The position numbers were made by a program, and so were the translations under genes. From an uncultured Methanobrevibacter sp. (GTDB lineage: Archaea > Methanobacteriota > Methanobacteria > Methanobacteriales > Methanobacteriaceae): 6,329 nt of DNA. Positions within the stretch are counted from its first letter, which is position 1. Every line of letters starts with the position of its first letter. The stretch spans positions 1 through 6,329 of the forward strand of contig NZ_CALDKF010000027.1 in NCBI RefSeq assembly GCF_937898925.1, given 5' to 3'. The notes beneath the pieces were generated by a model that was not told the origin of the DNA, searched no databases, and saw only the letters and a program-made list of their open reading frames with translations. Positions 5,469-6,329 of this stretch are shown piece by piece.

Positions 5469-6329
5469 TTACCAATCATCAAATATGTCTCTTTCTCCTT
5501 CATTTTCGTCATCAAAGCCCCAATCAGGTTTTTCTTCAAAGTTAAATAATGCTATAATATCAGCTGAGGTTTTAAAATTATCTGGATTTTGTTCAACAAC
5601 ATCTAAAGCTTCAATAAATTGCCTAATAAAAATCCTTGGAGTTACCTTACCATCAGTTAAGCTAGCATCATCAATAGCTCTTTCAATGATTTCATCAATT
5701 GCTGATTCAAATTTCTTATTTGCATCCCAATCATATGCTACAGAATGCATCTCTATAATCTGTTTAGAAACATTATCCAACTCTTCCTCATTAAATCCTG
5801 AAAGATTAAAAATAGGTTTTCTAACATTAACATTTCCGCTATCATCCAGACTTGTCCTAATTCTGTCATGCAATGCAACATATGATGCGACCCCTACTTT
5901 TGAATCTTCATACCATTCAGGAGTTCCTGCAAAAACAAATAATGAATTTTCAAATTGTCCTAAATTACAGCCATCAAAAATATCCCTAATGTAATTATAA
6001 GCAATATCTCTATATTTTTTAGCATGCAAGTTCATAATAAATTCTGATTCGTCTACAAGAATAACCAGCCCAGAATATCCAATAGACCTAACAAAAATAG
6101 ACAATGCTTCTAAAAATTGTAAAGCATTTTCTTTAGTTACATCCCCTTTCACACCAAATCTTCTTTTCATTGGGAACGGAATATTTGAATCCCCACGTAA
6201 CCATGCAAGAGCAGCATTTCCTGCTTCAATATCTCCTGCATTAATACAGAAAATAATCTCTAAATCATCTTTTAATTCCTTGAAAATATTGTTTAAAGAA
6301 GGCGGTTTTCTAATTCCATCTTTAACTGA
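5469..6329 (-). CDS. brxD: BrxD-type (DUF2791) P-loop ATPase, 5' end outside window
   Basis: The reading frame is open from the right window edge to a TAA at 5471-5469, giving 286 visible residues, so the true start lies beyond 6329. An internal ATG at 6170 is not the start: family-like sequence (GDIEAGNAALAWLRGD, visible residues 32-47) continues upstream of it. The recognisable part is the second half of an AAA/STAND-like ATPase. It has a Walker B strand GLVILVDESEF (visible 87-97, D93 and E94) and, after a helical stretch, LFVFAGTPEWYED (130-142) followed by GVASYVALHDRI (146-157). The GTPE...Y.AL..R signature is typical of the BREX ATP-binding family DUF2791. The Walker A loop should be in the missing N-terminal part; the family is usually somewhat over 400 residues. 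The C-terminus is acidic and ends in FDDW. In type 2 BREX, BrxD accompanies the helicase BrxHI, as here. It is first in the visible operon, 40 bases upstream of the helicase. Confidence 0.88.
   Translation of the reverse strand, partial: SVKDGIRKPPSLNNIFKELKDDLEIIFCINAGDIEAGNAALAWLRGDSNIPFPMKRRFGVKGDVTKENALQFLEALSIFVRSIGYSGLVILVDESEFIMNLHAKKYRDIAYNYIRDIFDGCNLGQFENSLFVFAGTPEWYEDSKVGVASYVALHDRIRTSLDDSGNVNVRKPIFNLSGFNEEELDNVSKQIIEMHSVAYDWDANKKFESAIDEIIERAIDDASLTDGKVTPRIFIRQFIEALDVVEQNPDNFKTSADIIALFNFEEKPDWGFDDENEGERDIFDDW

Noticed and set aside
5485..5994. 169-codon open frame on the + strand
   Set aside because: It lies wholly antisense to the BrxD-type ATPase, is serine- and leucine-rich as expected of a complement of an acidic reading frame, and has no SD or family motif.
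5469..6170. ATG at 6170 as the start of the ATPase gene
   Set aside because: The frame stays open to the window edge, and the residues upstream of 6170 still read like DUF2791 sequence, so this is an internal methionine of a gene truncated by the window.
1..6329. CRISPR array, tRNA, rRNA or insertion sequence ends
   Set aside because: No regularly spaced repeats, cloverleaf-like segment, conserved rRNA stretch, transposase or flanking inverted repeats were found by reading either strand.

Overview
The window is a gene-dense, very AT-rich stretch. Codon use is strongly A/T-ending (AGA for arginine, frequent ATA for isoleucine), and the ribosome binding sites are good matches to GGAGG and GAGGT. 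The promoter-like sequences read as TATA boxes, not -35/-10 pairs. Together these suggest a low-GC euryarchaeon such as a Methanobrevibacter-type methanogen. A low-GC Firmicute cannot be excluded from sequence alone, and the assignment is inference.

Layout, left to right. Positions 1-223 are an AT-rich intergenic region. It holds candidate TATA boxes, a T-rich tract, a possible six-codon leader ORF, and three related 11-12 base elements (two direct, one inverted) that end exactly over the start codon of the first gene. Positions 224-2719 (+) encode an 831-residue protein that I do not recognise as a named family. It looks like a modular DNA-binding protein: terminase-small-subunit-like HTH repeats at both ends, two tandem zinc-ribbon plus winged-helix-like modules in the middle, an acidic linker and a small alpha/beta C-terminal domain. 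After a 17-base gap, three genes run convergently on the minus strand. In transcription order they are a BrxD-type (DUF2791) ATPase truncated by the right window edge (6329-5469), an Lhr-like superfamily 2 helicase of the BrxHI type (5428-3173), and a 140-residue YkvA/DUF1232-domain protein (3159-2737).

The minus-strand genes are spaced 40 and 13 bases apart, and the last two have convincing SD sequences, so they are almost certainly one operon. A BrxD ATPase next to a BrxHI helicase is known from type 2 (Pgl) BREX phage defence. No pglX, pglZ or brxC homologue is visible here, and the operon ends in a DUF1232 gene, so this looks like a compact BREX-related module and not a classical BREX locus. 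The plausible picture is a P-loop ATPase and a DNA helicase acting together on foreign or damaged DNA, with the DUF1232 protein as an accessory partner. That role is inference. Whether the convergent 831-residue protein belongs to the same island is unknown; its HTH and zinc-ribbon types are common in phage and mobile-element proteins.
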